Positions 53,801-61,243 of a DNA stretch of 62,000 bases are shown in pieces. The stretch's first letter is position 1. Each line of letters begins with the position of its first letter. Below the pieces are notes generated by a model. It did no database searches. It was given only the letters and a program-made list of their open reading frames with translations, and was not told the origin of the DNA. The position numbers and the translations under genes were made by a program. The stretch comes from Branchiostoma floridae (taxonomy: Eukaryota > Chordata > Leptocardii > Amphioxiformes > Branchiostomatidae), in assembly GCF_000003815.2 (NCBI RefSeq), contig NW_023365773.1, forward strand, positions 542,878-604,877, in the 5' to 3' direction.

Positions 53801-55723
53801 CTCGGTGCTGCTGGGATGCTGGAGTTGGATGTTCACCACATCTTGTGCTGTCAGTCCTAGCTGTTCTACTGCAAACTTTACCCAGGAAGGTGCAATTTCT
53901 TTGGCAATCATAAGTAGGCAGCTGTGGTCCAAACCCTGTCCTCGACCTAGACAGTAATATATCAAATCAATCAGCACTCTACATAATTAAACAAAATTGA
54001 ACGTTACACTTGGCACTTTTAATGCTATTTGCTGTACAGTTGTCTGAGTCTGTGGTCTAAAGCATCTCCTGGACCTAGACAGAATTATATCAAATGAACC
54101 GATACGTTATTGAACGGAATCAAAAGTTACACTTGACATTTTAATGCTTTTGCTGTGAGGCTGTCCGAGCTGTACGCCATGTACGTATACTTGAATTTTC
54201 TGTAGGTTCTTAATTTATTCCCTTGGTTTTCCTTCATGCCAGGGGAGTTAATTTCTGTGTAAAAGTTTTGAAGAAAGGTTATATAACAAATTTTAGCTAT
54301 CGCCGAGCCATGACTAAACTAAGGATCAGCGATCACCCTCTAAATTGAAGCTGGTAGATACACCCAAACTCCTCCAAATGATAGATTATGTATGTTTTGT
54401 GATAAGAACTATAGGTATATAGAAGATGAAGTGCACTTTCTTCTAAAATGTTCACTGAACAAAGATATACGCAATACCTTTGTTAACAGTACAAAAAAAG
54501 AAGACTTTCAAATATCCAATGTCATCAGCTAACTATGATTTGATAGAAGAACTCTGTAAGTTCGTCTTCACATGTTTTAAGAAGAGAGAAGAAACATGCA
54601 GAAATATAGACGTACGTAGAACATAGAATAGCTTACTTATCAGACTATTTGTATGCGTCTTACTGCATTTAGCCCCAAGAGAGTATGAATATGCAATAAA
54701 CTTCATTGTCATTATGTAGCTTTGACAAGAAGCGTGAAATACATGTGACAGGAAGCAATGCTGCTCTTGGAAATGTGAGAATATATGTATATAAATACAT
54801 GTTAAACATGCCTTTGTTTGAAGAGTTTATATCGCTTATGAATCAAACAAGAGGCAAAACTGTCAGACTTACCAACACGAGGATCATTTCCAATCGAAGG
54901 TGACTCTTCTGATGAATCTCCTTCCTTAGTCTGCTTTATTTTCCTTTTTCTCTTTATTTTCTTCCTGGCTTTCTTGCCTAAGAGACGAGCCAAAGACTAC
55001 TAAGTCGCCGTAATTATCGTAGTCATATTTGTACACTGCATTGCAAGGATGAGTTGTGAATTAATCAATTTACGGGTGAACGTGTGTATAGTATACAAGA
55101 TACAAAATAAGATGCATTAGACCAAGTGACTTGATGGGTTTTCTGTTATGATCACTTTTTTTGCAAAACTAGACAAGGACAGTACAGTCTTTCGAAGAAC
55201 ATGATGTTGAAATCACATTACTCAATATTGTACACAGACGAAAAACCTTCTAAACTCTCTGCTGTCAGCCGTTCACCGATGCCGATGAGAGCCTGCTTCA
55301 GAACCTGTAGAGTAGCCTCCCTTCCCTCCCTGTTTCTCCACCTGTTCAGCGCCTCTCGGCACCTATGGTCAGGACTGTGTTCTGTGGTTGAGATTCCTTT
55401 AATCTCGTTCCTGTTGAAACCCAGTTCCCGGGCCAGGTCATCCCACTTGTGACTGACTTCCGAGATGACTTTGTCGAAACATTCCTGCACGTCAACTGGA
55501 ACATAGGTAAAAGGATGTTAACACAAAAGGAAAAGATTGTTATTTTTTTCCAGGTTATCAGGTAAAAGGTTCAAAATGAATAAGACTCAAACAACGTCTC
55601 ATGTTGACTCATCTTCCTAAAGACAGAAACATGACGATATTGTTTAAAACAATGGATGAAGGTAACAATTAACAATGTAATCTAAATCTCACCAGAGTGA
55701 CCGCCATGTTCTTCCTCAGCCAT
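43293..55723 (-). CDS. Gene D: DD1 - DD2 - TRADD-N-like - NLR/LRR family member, disrupted
   Basis: Exons: 55693-55723, 55247-55495 (DD1), 54873-54977, 53692-53946 (DD2), 52774-52848, 52322-52429, 51643-51768, 50644-51273 (TRADD-N-like), 49349-49669 (decayed SUMO-motif linker), 48736-48852, 48030-48137, 47736-47810, then the last exon 44890-46844 broken from 43293-44813. All internal exons are phase 1. Damage: a Penelope-like foldback element splits a linker exon (46934-46975 and 47583-47640), DD3 is reduced to a relic at 48305-48362, and an 88-bp LINE end stops the LRR frame at 44890. Because exons are symmetric, skipping the split exon would keep the frame and give a protein with a truncated LRR region. 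It is therefore either a pseudogene or a shortened but expressed form. Confidence 0.62.
44814..44901 (+). mobile_element. LINE 3' end inserted in gene D LRR
   Basis: Plus strand reads CATTGTCACTATGTG, GCAATTAGCCCTCGGGCACG, AACTTGCAAATAAACTTC and an ATT-rich tail. The paralogous exon without it reads GGCATTGTAACTGAG; here GGCATT and GTAAC are separated, with ATT on both sides as a possible short target duplication. The length (about 88 bp) is not a multiple of 3. Same family as 15655-15725 and 58470-58545. Confidence 0.7.
44890..46844 (-). CDS. Gene D last exon, 5' part: NLR helical/winged-helix region and first LRRs
   Basis: Starts after acceptor CTTTCAG, reading S-P-S-M-Y-P-T-G-E-D-A-L-A-W-N-K. 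Contains L-L-V-K-H-L-I-R-D-R-F-F-H-S-Y-L-C-E-Y-W-K, SIVVGKAAFE, FQFVHDSIRQYLMAVWVAH and the first LRRs (N-L-T-E-I-N-L-S-H-N-S-I-N-D-E-A-V). It ends at a stop contributed by the LINE end (E-I-D-L-C-Y-N-N-N-stop). If translated, the product would carry only about two LRRs. Confidence 0.75.
46980..47582. mobile_element. Penelope-like foldback element with hammerhead-like motif
   Basis: Terminal inverted repeats of about 70 bp: left CCAAAAAGCAGTTATTCAAG, right CTTGAGTAACTGCTTTTTGG. A second inner inverted pair surrounds the G/C-rich centre near 47340 (GCAAATGAGTTCGTC against GATTTGATTAGCTCC regions, and CAAAGGAAACA against TGTTTCCTTTG). It is homologous to 52990-53665, which holds a GIY-YIG-like coding remnant. 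No intact reverse transcriptase, so it is non-autonomous. Confidence 0.68.
47048..47090 (-). ncRNA. Hammerhead-ribozyme-like motif
   Basis: The minus strand reads GTCA, CTGATGA, A, AGACA (stem II), loop, TGTCT, GAAA, CGTC, TGAC. CTGATGA and GAAA are the conserved catalytic boxes. GTCA/TGAC can pair as stem I. A-C-G-T is a self-complementary stem III with cleavage expected after GTC. Minimal hammerheads of this kind with a tiny stem III are known in Penelope-like elements and act as dimers. One unpaired A before stem II is a caveat. Confidence 0.6.
47736..48852 (-). CDS. Gene D acidic linker exons (47736-47810, 48030-48137, 48736-48852)
   Basis: Translations include D-G-R-L-F-L-K-K-D-I-P-D-N-S-S-D-E-G-E-G, D-S-S-D-S-G-S-Y-S-S-S-N-I-S-D-V-E, and W-P-S-P-L-Q-R-E-S-S-G with C-S-S-S-S-S-S-L-D-E-E and N-I-K-A-E-R (an I-K-A-E SUMO-type motif). 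All are phase-1 exons with good splice sites. Disordered spacer. Confidence 0.58.
48305..48362 (-). pseudogene. DD3 relic in gene D
   Basis: The minus strand reads V-A-D-H-L-G-S-E-W-E-W-Q-A-S-A-R-stop. This aligns with I-A-D-H-L-G-S-M-W-E-R-L-A-S-A-L-G-F of gene C DD3, also at the DNA level (GCTGATCATCTGGGTTCCGA against GCTGACCATCTGGGTTCCAT). The match ends after about 20 codons at a stop, so domain 3 has been lost here. Confidence 0.65.
48950..49062 (-). pseudogene. Relic linker exon in gene D
   Basis: The minus strand after an AG reads D-S-G-Q-L-F-L-I-D-T-N-C-K-D-A-K-R-K-S-D-E-A-I-D, aligning with D-S-G-Q-L-F-V-T-E-E-D-C-D-A-A-K-G-K-A-D-N-D of gene C (26850-26945). No clear donor follows, so it may be unused. 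Confidence 0.45.
49349..49669 (-). CDS. Gene D linker exon, decayed SUMO-motif region
   Basis: 107 codons, aligned with the first part of the gene B exon 11312-12328: E-P-x-G-P-T, D-L-P-S-C-S-Y-S-T-E, L-K-T-E-L-M-N, A-E-P-H-F-L-V-K-R-E. Only two psi-K-x-E motifs remain clearly (L-K-T-E and V-K-R-E); the position of V-K-A-E in gene B is V-E-A-E here, losing the acceptor lysine. The His/Met array is absent. Confidence 0.66.
50010..50245 (-). mobile_element. tRNA-derived SINE in gene D intron
   Basis: The minus strand has a good A box TGGCGTAGTGG (50207-50217) and a perfect B box GGTTCGAATCC (50152-50162) with a spacing typical of tRNA-type internal promoters. A non-tRNA body and a CAACAACAACAAAATGATGA tail follow. 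The cloverleaf is degenerate and a body and tail are present, so it is a SINE and not a tRNA gene. Confidence 0.68.
50644..51273 (-). CDS. Gene D TRADD-N-like exon
   Basis: 210 codons. The core is I-L-H-C-F-K-Q-F-K-A-I-L-K-R-I-R-R-G-C-L-L-C-H-I, D-D-T-S-C-Y-R-T-F-L-V-A-Y-R-D-G-R-L-S-E-T-L, R-E-L-I-T-D-D-M-R-A-A-E-G-E, D-L-Y-V-H-V-T-L-L-G-A-D-G-E-C-Q. Very close to gene B across the core; the N-terminal third is more diverged (E-K-N-D-Y-F-T-L-L-K-M-G-E-D-M-F). The frame is fully open, so this domain is intact. Confidence 0.63.
51643..52848 (-). CDS. Gene D linker exons (51643-51768, 52322-52429, 52774-52848)
   Basis: 52322-52429 is basic then acidic: G-K-K-P-R-K-K-R-K-T-R-I-K-T-R-K-E-Q, then D-S-S-E-E-S-S-S. 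51643-51768 reads P-Q-Q-P-E-G-G-Q-K-L-K-N-K-S-Q-D. 52774-52848 reads H-L-E-I-H-N-S-G-E-N-T-T-D-G-S. Phase-1 ends. Having two NLS-like exons (here and 54873) suggests exon duplication. Confidence 0.57.
52990..53665. mobile_element. Penelope-like foldback element with GIY-YIG remnant
   Basis: In the intron between gene D DD2 and the next linker. Terminal inverted repeats: left GTTACTCAAGCAACTGGGTA, right CCAGTTGCTTGAGTAAC. The plus strand near 53170-53265 encodes I-L-D-R-E-P-F-D-F-E-R-G-V-R-E-A-I-Y-E-R-I-Y-N-P-T-L-N-R-K-G-G, which resembles the C-terminal end of GIY-YIG endonuclease domains found in Penelope-like and related retroelements. No reverse transcriptase remains. Family identity is inferred from this and the hammerhead motif. 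Confidence 0.68.
53074..53115 (-). ncRNA. Hammerhead-ribozyme-like motif
   Basis: The minus strand reads GTCA, CTGACGA, A, AACTGG, loop TGGATT, CCAGTT, GAAA, CGTC, TGAC. It fits CUGANGA...GAAA with a perfect 6-bp stem II, a 4-bp stem I (GTCA/TGAC) and a palindromic ACGT for stem III. The predicted cut is after GTC. One unpaired A lies before stem II in all copies of this family. Confidence 0.62.
53692..53946 (-). CDS. Gene D death-fold domain 2 (DD2) exon
   Basis: 85 codons: I-A-K-E-I-A-P-S-W-V-K-F-A, Q-L-G-L-T-A-Q-D-V-V-N-I, Q-V-F-Q-A-L-E-L-W-R-V-R-R-G-R-K-A, K-L-A-Q-A-L-K-R-G-G-F. Good Death-fold pattern and high similarity to gene A 1957-2205. Splice sites CTAG and GTGGGT. Confidence 0.72.
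54290..54720 (+). mobile_element. Non-LTR retrotransposon (LINE) 3' relic
   Basis: With one frameshift the plus strand reads R-A-M-T-K-L-R-I-S-D-H-P-L-N, then E-A-G-R-Y, then D-R-L-C-M-F-C-D-K, then I-E-D-E-V-H-F-L-L-K-C-S-L. The (T/R)-x-L-R-x-S-x-H-x-L-x-I-E-x-G-R-Y ... C-x-x-C ... E-D-E-x-H-F-L-(L/F)-x-C pattern is typical of the end of LINE reverse-transcriptase proteins in animals. Ends with AATAAACTTCATTGTCATTA. It lies in a gene D intron. Confidence 0.6.
54873..54977 (-). CDS. Gene D NLS-like linker exon
   Basis: 35 codons: G-K-K-A-R-K-K-I-K-R-K-R-K-I-K-Q, then D-S-S-E-E-S-P-S-I-G-N-D-P-R-V-G. Aligns with gene A 2348-2458 and lies in the same position between DD1 and DD2. Confidence 0.65.
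55247..55723 (-). CDS. Gene D leader and death domain 1 exons (55693-55723, 55247-55495)
   Basis: The leader opens at ATG 55723-55721 (M-A-E-E-E-H-G-G-H-S-G). The DD1 exon reads V-Q-E-C-F-D-K-V-I-S-E-V-S-H-K-W-D-D-L-A, E-L-G-F-N-R-N-E-I-K-G-I, R-C-R-E-A-L-N-R-W-R-N-R-E-G-R-E-A-T, VLKQALIGIGERLTAESLEG. Clear Death domain, intact. Confidence 0.83.
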
Positions 55724-55917
55724 GATGAGTTACCGCAGAGTAGACGTCATGTGGGATCTAGGAGGACACAAACCTGAAACATAAAACATGTTCTTTTCAT
55801 CATCGCTTGTTAACATCTTTTTGGCATTTGAGCAAGTATGTAAATGACACTGAACGTATTGTCTTGAAGAAGATAGGACATAATTGTCAAGCGGACATCT
55901 TTGATTACAGAAATGTC

Positions 55918-55957
<40 letters not shown>

Positions 55958-55970
55958 CTCTCTCTCTCTA
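55918..55970. repeat. (CT)n microsatellite
   Basis: About 50 bases of TC/CT repeats with two GCTC interruptions, followed by TATATATA. Explains the low-complexity R/E frame on the other strand. Confidence 0.95.
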
Positions 55971-56080
55971 TATATATGGATTTATCATATAATATCAATC
56001 TGTGCAAAAGCGTCTGATCGTATGGGGTGCACAGAAGGCGCCAAACGCAGGTTTGAAAGAACCGCCAAATTTTATCGGGA

Positions 56081-56131
56081 TGACGTCACGGGGAATCCCC
56101 TACCAGGTGAGCCGAGTGTCCGCCATCTTGG
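56081..56131. promoter_or_regulatory. CRE + kappaB + YY1-like module 1, gene D
   Basis: Perfect TGACGTCA (56081-56088), then after one base the perfect GGGGAATCCCC (56090-56100), then 19 bases later CCGCCATCTTGG (56120-56131), which fits the YY1/initiator-type motif. About 360 bases upstream of the gene D start codon. Tight spacing suggests cooperative binding. Confidence 0.66.
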
Positions 56132-56271
56132 TAAAGGTTACCTAGCGACAGTAAAGGTCTGTTTCTGACAACCAAATGTCGTCAAAAACTTAACATAAAG
56201 AGCCTACAGACACAGTTACTAGGCGTAATAAAACCCGATGCATGAAAGCATATAAATATATACTTAATCGG

Positions 56272-56342
56272 ATGGCATCACTGGGAAGTACCTACGTTAG
56301 GGGAATCCCCTTTTCAGGTGCGCTGGATGTCCGCCATTTTGG
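56272..56342. promoter_or_regulatory. kappaB + YY1-like module 2, gene D
   Basis: Degenerate CRE-like ATGGCATCA, a perfect GGGGAATCCCC (56300-56310), then 20 bases later CCGCCATTTTGG (56331-56342). Same order and spacing as module 1 with diverged filler, so the promoter unit has been duplicated. Confidence 0.6.
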
Positions 56343-57087
56343 AACAGTTTTTTTAGGGACAGTAAATTATTATTTCTACACATCCGAAGCAGACTGAAAA
56401 GTCGTCTAAAACTCACAAGGAATCTACAGACACCGTCACAAGGCTTGATAAGACTTGGTGTATGACCATCTTGGATTCATTCACGATACTTTAATACACA
56501 GGTGACGAAAGTTATGACAGGTCAAACGGTACACACACTATTGTTGTTCACATCGGCCGTTAAGCTTCAAGTCCAGCAAATACACCTCTCTCTCCAACTT
56601 TGAGTTGGAGATCTACCGGTTACACAAGGTAGTATCACTTGTTTTTCTAAACTAATGTGGCAGAATCAAAGACCAACATTTCTGATGATACACCTACCTG
56701 TGTAACACCTGTAGCTGTGTAACACACCTGGCTCTTATTACGGTACAACAAAACAGGTCAACATATGAACTACTAAAATGTGCCACCAAGTAAAAATAGC
56801 TGGAAAATAGACCTCACTAGCTTATAGTTCTCATTTGCAGATATAAATGTGTTTGTGACATAAAGTAAGGCCTTACTTGGATACGTTTTCCGGTCATCCC
56901 TTTGGACGTCTCACTTCCTGATGGAACTTCCGCATTGATCTCGTACCCAGGTTCCTCATGTACGTCATCACCCCGGGGACGAGAGTGGAGCGCCGCCACC
57001 CATTACAGCACATACTGCAGTAATTCCAGTGATGACGTTTCTCTCAATACCTCAGCACCGTTTGAGTCTCATGGTGATTCGGGGTCA

Positions 57088-57621
57088 CTTAAAGGGGCAT
57101 TCAACTCCACATGGGAGTGTTATTTTCTGATAGATATTAATTTTAGGAAGTGATAACTGCATACTACTTCACATTATACGATAAAGTACCCAGTTGCTCC
57201 ACATGCCTCAAAAGCATTCAGTCTTCTACTAAACTCCCCAAGTACCCTCTAATTGAATTAATTCTATGGCTGAATACAATGCAAAACTTTTAGGTAAGGT
57301 TACAAAACTAATTTCAGGTTCGCTAAGAAATCTCGTCTTGTTCTTGTATTCTTTGCTATCTTATGAGCAATTTGCCTTCTCGGTGTGCTTAGCGTACCTC
57401 ATTTATTCCGAAATTTGTACGATAAACAAAGTGTCTATGCGTATAGGGAATGCATGGGTAGGGTCTGCATGGGTTTAGTGAGTGTCATTGTTGTTTTATA
57501 AAACACACATCACGTAATTCATCCCAAGGTAAATTCCACACAATTCGGCTGATTATGTATTCATTGACACATTATCTTTTGGAAAACAAGACTCCCTTCT
57601 GGAGTGGAATGCCCCTTTAAG
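57088..57621. mobile_element. MITE, about 534 bp, with GTCA target duplication
   Basis: Ends: CTTAAAGGGGCATTCAACTC on the left and GAGTGGAATGCCCCTTTAAG on the right (inverted repeats with few mismatches). GTCA flanks both ends (57084-57087 and 57622-57625). No transposase frame. Lies between gene D and gene E. Confidence 0.75.
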
Positions 57622-57870
57622 GTCACCCTCCCTTTCTCCAAACGTTCAGGCTGAAAGTGAGTAATACAGTCTACTGGATATGAGGATCTTGGAAGGTAAC
57701 TAGAGTTAAGTGTGCAAGGAATTAAAGATAAGTTACCAAGGTATGTTATCTTCGATTTCTTCTTTTCGATGTGGCTTCAATGAACTTGAGGTGTGATTGG
57801 AGTTCAAGAAAGATTACAATTCTACTTTATGAATAAATTCACGTAAACATGCACATGTCGGTCCGAAATA

Positions 57871-57876
57871 TTTATT
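57871..57876 (-). terminator. Candidate poly(A) signal, gene E
   Basis: Minus strand AATAAATATTTC at the same relative place as in genes B and C, about 1.2 kb past the gene E stop. The relic still carries the conserved 3' flank (57877-59108). Confidence 0.38.
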
Positions 57877-58469
57877 TTCATCTCCGTACACATACACACT
57901 ATGGTAAATATGTACATTTCATACATAGGTTGTACACAGTCTATGAACAACATACGTAGTAGATATCTACCTCTTAAATGTATCCAGCTTTTACAGTATC
58001 ACAATCTAATATCTTATGTCTTCTTTCAAGTCACGAATAACACTGTAATCTCTAATAATGATGCTCTGTATAAACATTACATGGGTGATACTATACATTT
58101 CATAACAACGGTAGTAATGAAGGAATTTATGTAGTTCAATGATATTGAACTTCACATTGTTATGTACAGTTTATATACAGTAAAGGATTATACATTGTGT
58201 TGCAGTATGTTTCAGCTGTGACAAGCACACATCTAGAACTTTGACAAAGTTACAAATAGTGCTGCGTTTCTAACTTAGCATTGCATGGATGTTATAGTTA
58301 CAAGGAGATTTACAAAGAGCTTGGCGACAAAGGGACTTGGTGACATTAGCTTGTTGGAGATGGGGACTGAGAGGGGGAAAGCTAAAAAATCGGCCTTACA
58401 ATACGCGGCAATCATCTACAGTGCCAAACCCCATCAGAAGAGTACTTCTTCCGGGTTTCCCTACCTTAT

Positions 58470-58545
58470 ATGAAGTTTATTTGCAAGTTCATGCCCGAGG
58501 GCTAATTGCAAGTCCATGGTATAAATATAGGGGATTTACAAGTGA
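58470..58545 (-). mobile_element. LINE 3'-end fragment
   Basis: Minus strand CATTGTCACTTGTAAATC, then GCAATTAGCCCTCGGGCATG, AACTTGCAAATAAACTTC. Same family as the gene D insertion, inside the gene E 3' flank. Confidence 0.55.
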
Positions 58546-58929
58546 CAATGAACGGTTATGAACAATATTCTACTCTAATACTAGTGTTGGCTAATATTTC
58601 TAAACAGGTTGGGTTTGACTATATGATACATTTATAAAAGAGGAAGGCATCAAACAAAAAATAGGTACATTTATTTCGGTGGACTCAATTCCTGATTATC
58701 AATCCCCGTTTACGCGTCTTTTTATGTGCAGAACATTACAGAGCAGATGATATATAGGGACACTTAAAGTTTGGATGGCTTGCTAAGTGTCTGGAATTTG
58801 ATATAATACTCATGGTCACTTGTTTAAGTGTCAAAAGTAAGAAATGCTAAGTTCAATGTCAGAGGCCACCAAGGTGCGTGATGTCTAGCGCTATTGTTTT
58901 GTCGGTATGGATGATAGATAATCTTTACG

Positions 58930-58996
58930 ACAATTTGTTTTGTAAAGAGGGCACAATTCAGCCTTTAGTTGCCCCGCCGTTCTGACAAATAAAACA

Positions 58997-59030
<34 letters not shown>
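58930..59030 (+). mobile_element. LINE-like 3' tail with (ATTG)n repeat
   Basis: CAGCCTTTAGTTGCCCCGCC, then ACAAATAAAACATTTGATTG, ending in about eight GATT units. The form, an AATAAA-containing end with a tetranucleotide tail, is typical of CR1/L2-like LINE insertions. It interrupts the conserved 3' flank of gene E. Confidence 0.5.
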
Positions 59031-59108
59031 ATATCAGCTGCATTGTTTATACACGAGTATCATTGTGGGGAACACACTGAACACGAGCTGTCACGAGAGA
59101 GAGCCAAC

Positions 59109-60080
59109 CTAGAGTGGCATCAGCTGCCAAATTGTTTGATCCTGGAACCTTGTGTGGTCAATCACAACCCACAGTTGTCCGACCTTCACGCGTATCGAAC
59201 CTGTCCTCCTCCTCANNNNNNNNNNNNNNNNNNNNNNNNNNNNNNNNNNNNNNNNNNNNNNNNNNNNNNNNNNNNNNNNNNNNNNNNNNNNNNNNNNNNN
59301 NNNNNNNNNNNNNNNTTCCTCCCTCCGTACATCCTCCCCACCTGATTCAACATCCTCACCCACATCATCCAGACTGCCGTCATACAGGAGTGTGCGCCAC
59401 CTGTAAGCCTTTCCCTTCATGGTTCTCACAAAATCTCTTACCCCTTCAGTACTGAACCTGTTACCATCCAGGTTGACTTCCTCCACATCCGTCCTAAGCT
59501 TTAGCCATGCAGCTATGGTAGGGAGAGACTCTTCCTTGATAGAATTGTAACTAATGTTTACATGTGTCAGGAGGGGAAGGCTGGCAAAAGCTTTAACAAT
59601 TTGTCCAACATCACATAACTTGTTCCAAGTAAGGTTCATTTTCTTCAGCTTCTGACATGAACCAAGACTCCCAGCAAGACCAGGCACTGCCTCGTCACTG
59701 ATGGCATTGCGACTGAGATCTATCTCCTCTAATTTGGGGAGGGGAGGTAAGACGTCTCCCTTGTCAGCCAACTTGTTATGACTAAGGTTCACCTTCTTTA
59801 GGTTCGGACATGAAGCAAGACCTTCAGCAAGACCAAGCACTGCCTCATCACTAATGGCATTATCACTGAGATCTATCTCCGCCAAGTTGGGGAGGGGAGG
59901 TAAGAAGTCTCCCCTGTCAGACAACTTGTTATGACTAAGGTTCACTTTTTTCAGGTTCTGACATGACCCTAGAACTTGAGCAAGACCAGGCACCGCCTCA
60001 TTACCAATGGCATTGTTACTGAGATTTATATCATGCAAAAGAGGCAGGTGTTGAAACATCTGAGTTGAGAGTCTTATCAT
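59109..60080 (-). pseudogene. Gene E: truncated 3' LRR remnant
   Basis: Encodes only the last LRRs and C-terminus (S-N-N-A-I-G-N-E-A-V ... V-K-V-G-Q-L-W-V-V-I-D-H). LRR similarity ends near 60080, and no NLR-like region, TRADD-N-like or death-domain exon follows up to 62000. A 100-N gap (59216-59315) lies near the C-terminus. 59390-59760 is almost the same as gene B 6920-7290 at the DNA level while flanks differ more, which suggests gene conversion or recent transfer between copies. Confidence 0.72.
59216..59315. other. Assembly gap (100 N)
   Basis: Exactly 100 N, a common placeholder for unknown length, inside gene E. Confidence 0.98.
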
Positions 60081-60655
60081 GTTTGATTGTATCAGAAATG
60101 TTAGAATTGAACAGAATTATAGAAATCCACGGTAGAAGATGTGGTCTGTAAAGTCCCTTTCCCTAGTAACGAATTTTGTGGTATTGTTGGCGAAGCAAAG
60201 TATATCTGGTGAAATAGTACTCTGGAAAATGATATTGACATGTTCTTGCGAATATAGAACAAGGCAAGTTTCGAGCAAAACAGGGCATTGCAAATATCCT
60301 GTTAGGATTTTCACGATGATGTATGTATAATGTATTCTTTGTACGTTTATACCTTTGATATTTATACATTTGTATGTATTTATACAGCTGCCTATGATAA
60401 TGTACACATGCAGAAATTTCCAAACAAATATGATTATGTACATGTAAGTACGTATGGAAATGTGCGAATACAACAAAGAAATATTCAACATACATGAGTT
60501 TTTTTCTTTAGAAGATGAACGTACTACATGTATAACACGGTTGGCGTTTTCCTGCCTTCTTTAGAAGGAAAACCAGTACATATTTCCTTCCAACGGGAGA
60601 TGCTATCTTCGGTTGTGTGTGTAAATTGACACGTTCAATTAATACTAGTAGTAGT
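60081..60655. other. Stretch upstream of gene E, nothing recognised
   Basis: AT-rich, no splice-supported exon of the family and no clear repeat. This is where the upstream exons of gene E would be expected. Confidence 0.4.
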
Positions 60656-60860
60656 AGTACGTCGATGAAAATTAGACATCCAGGTAATAAGATATGCCAG
60701 AAAGCAGTTACTGAAGCAACTGGATATGGTTTTGGAAACGGTCAGACGTTTCAGATAGAATCCACTATCTTTTGTCAGTGACACTGAAGAGATCTGGAAG
60801 AAACTGGTCTTTTATACCCTAACTATGAATGAAGACAATTTTAGATGTCCGTTAGTAGTA
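60656..60860. mobile_element. Half of a Penelope-like foldback element
   Basis: ACGTCGATG, CCAGGTAATAAGATATGCC, GAAGCAACTGGATATGG and GGAAACGGTCAGACGTTTC match the left end of 52990-53665. The right inverted repeat is missing. The hammerhead-like motif (60741-60782, minus strand) has CTGACAA in place of CTGANGA, so it is likely inactive. Confidence 0.6.
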
Positions 60861-61243
60861 GGCTCGTTCTCATTTAAATGTCGAAATGCTGTCGCCTGAC
60901 TTTACGCCTTGATATGGAGCAAATTATAGACAACATCACTGGTTACTTCATTTTTCCACAACCCCTGTAATGTTTTGCAAAAGATGCACAACAACATTCG
61001 TATTGGTTAATGGCTTAGAATATTATTATAGCCACGGGTGGGATTTCACCCCCTAAAAAATGGCTGTCGCCTGAAAAGAAACGAAGAATTCAAATAGCAG
61101 CCAAAAATGTAACAATTCAGTTCCCAGAATGATTATTCGCCAGATGAAACCAGCTGACTAGGCCCTCTGCCCGATCACGTCAGATCGCTCCTGTCACTGA
61201 TCTTGGAGGCTGTGTGAGGTGGTTTATGCCTGTCGCCAGATTC

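Noticed and set aside
55810-56007. Arginine/glutamate-rich minus-strand frame
   Set aside because: Produced by the (CT)n microsatellite.
60117-60495. Minus-strand frames of 110-124 residues upstream of gene E
   Set aside because: AT-rich, two overlapping frames of similar length, rich in I, Y and C with no family similarity; they look like chance frames.
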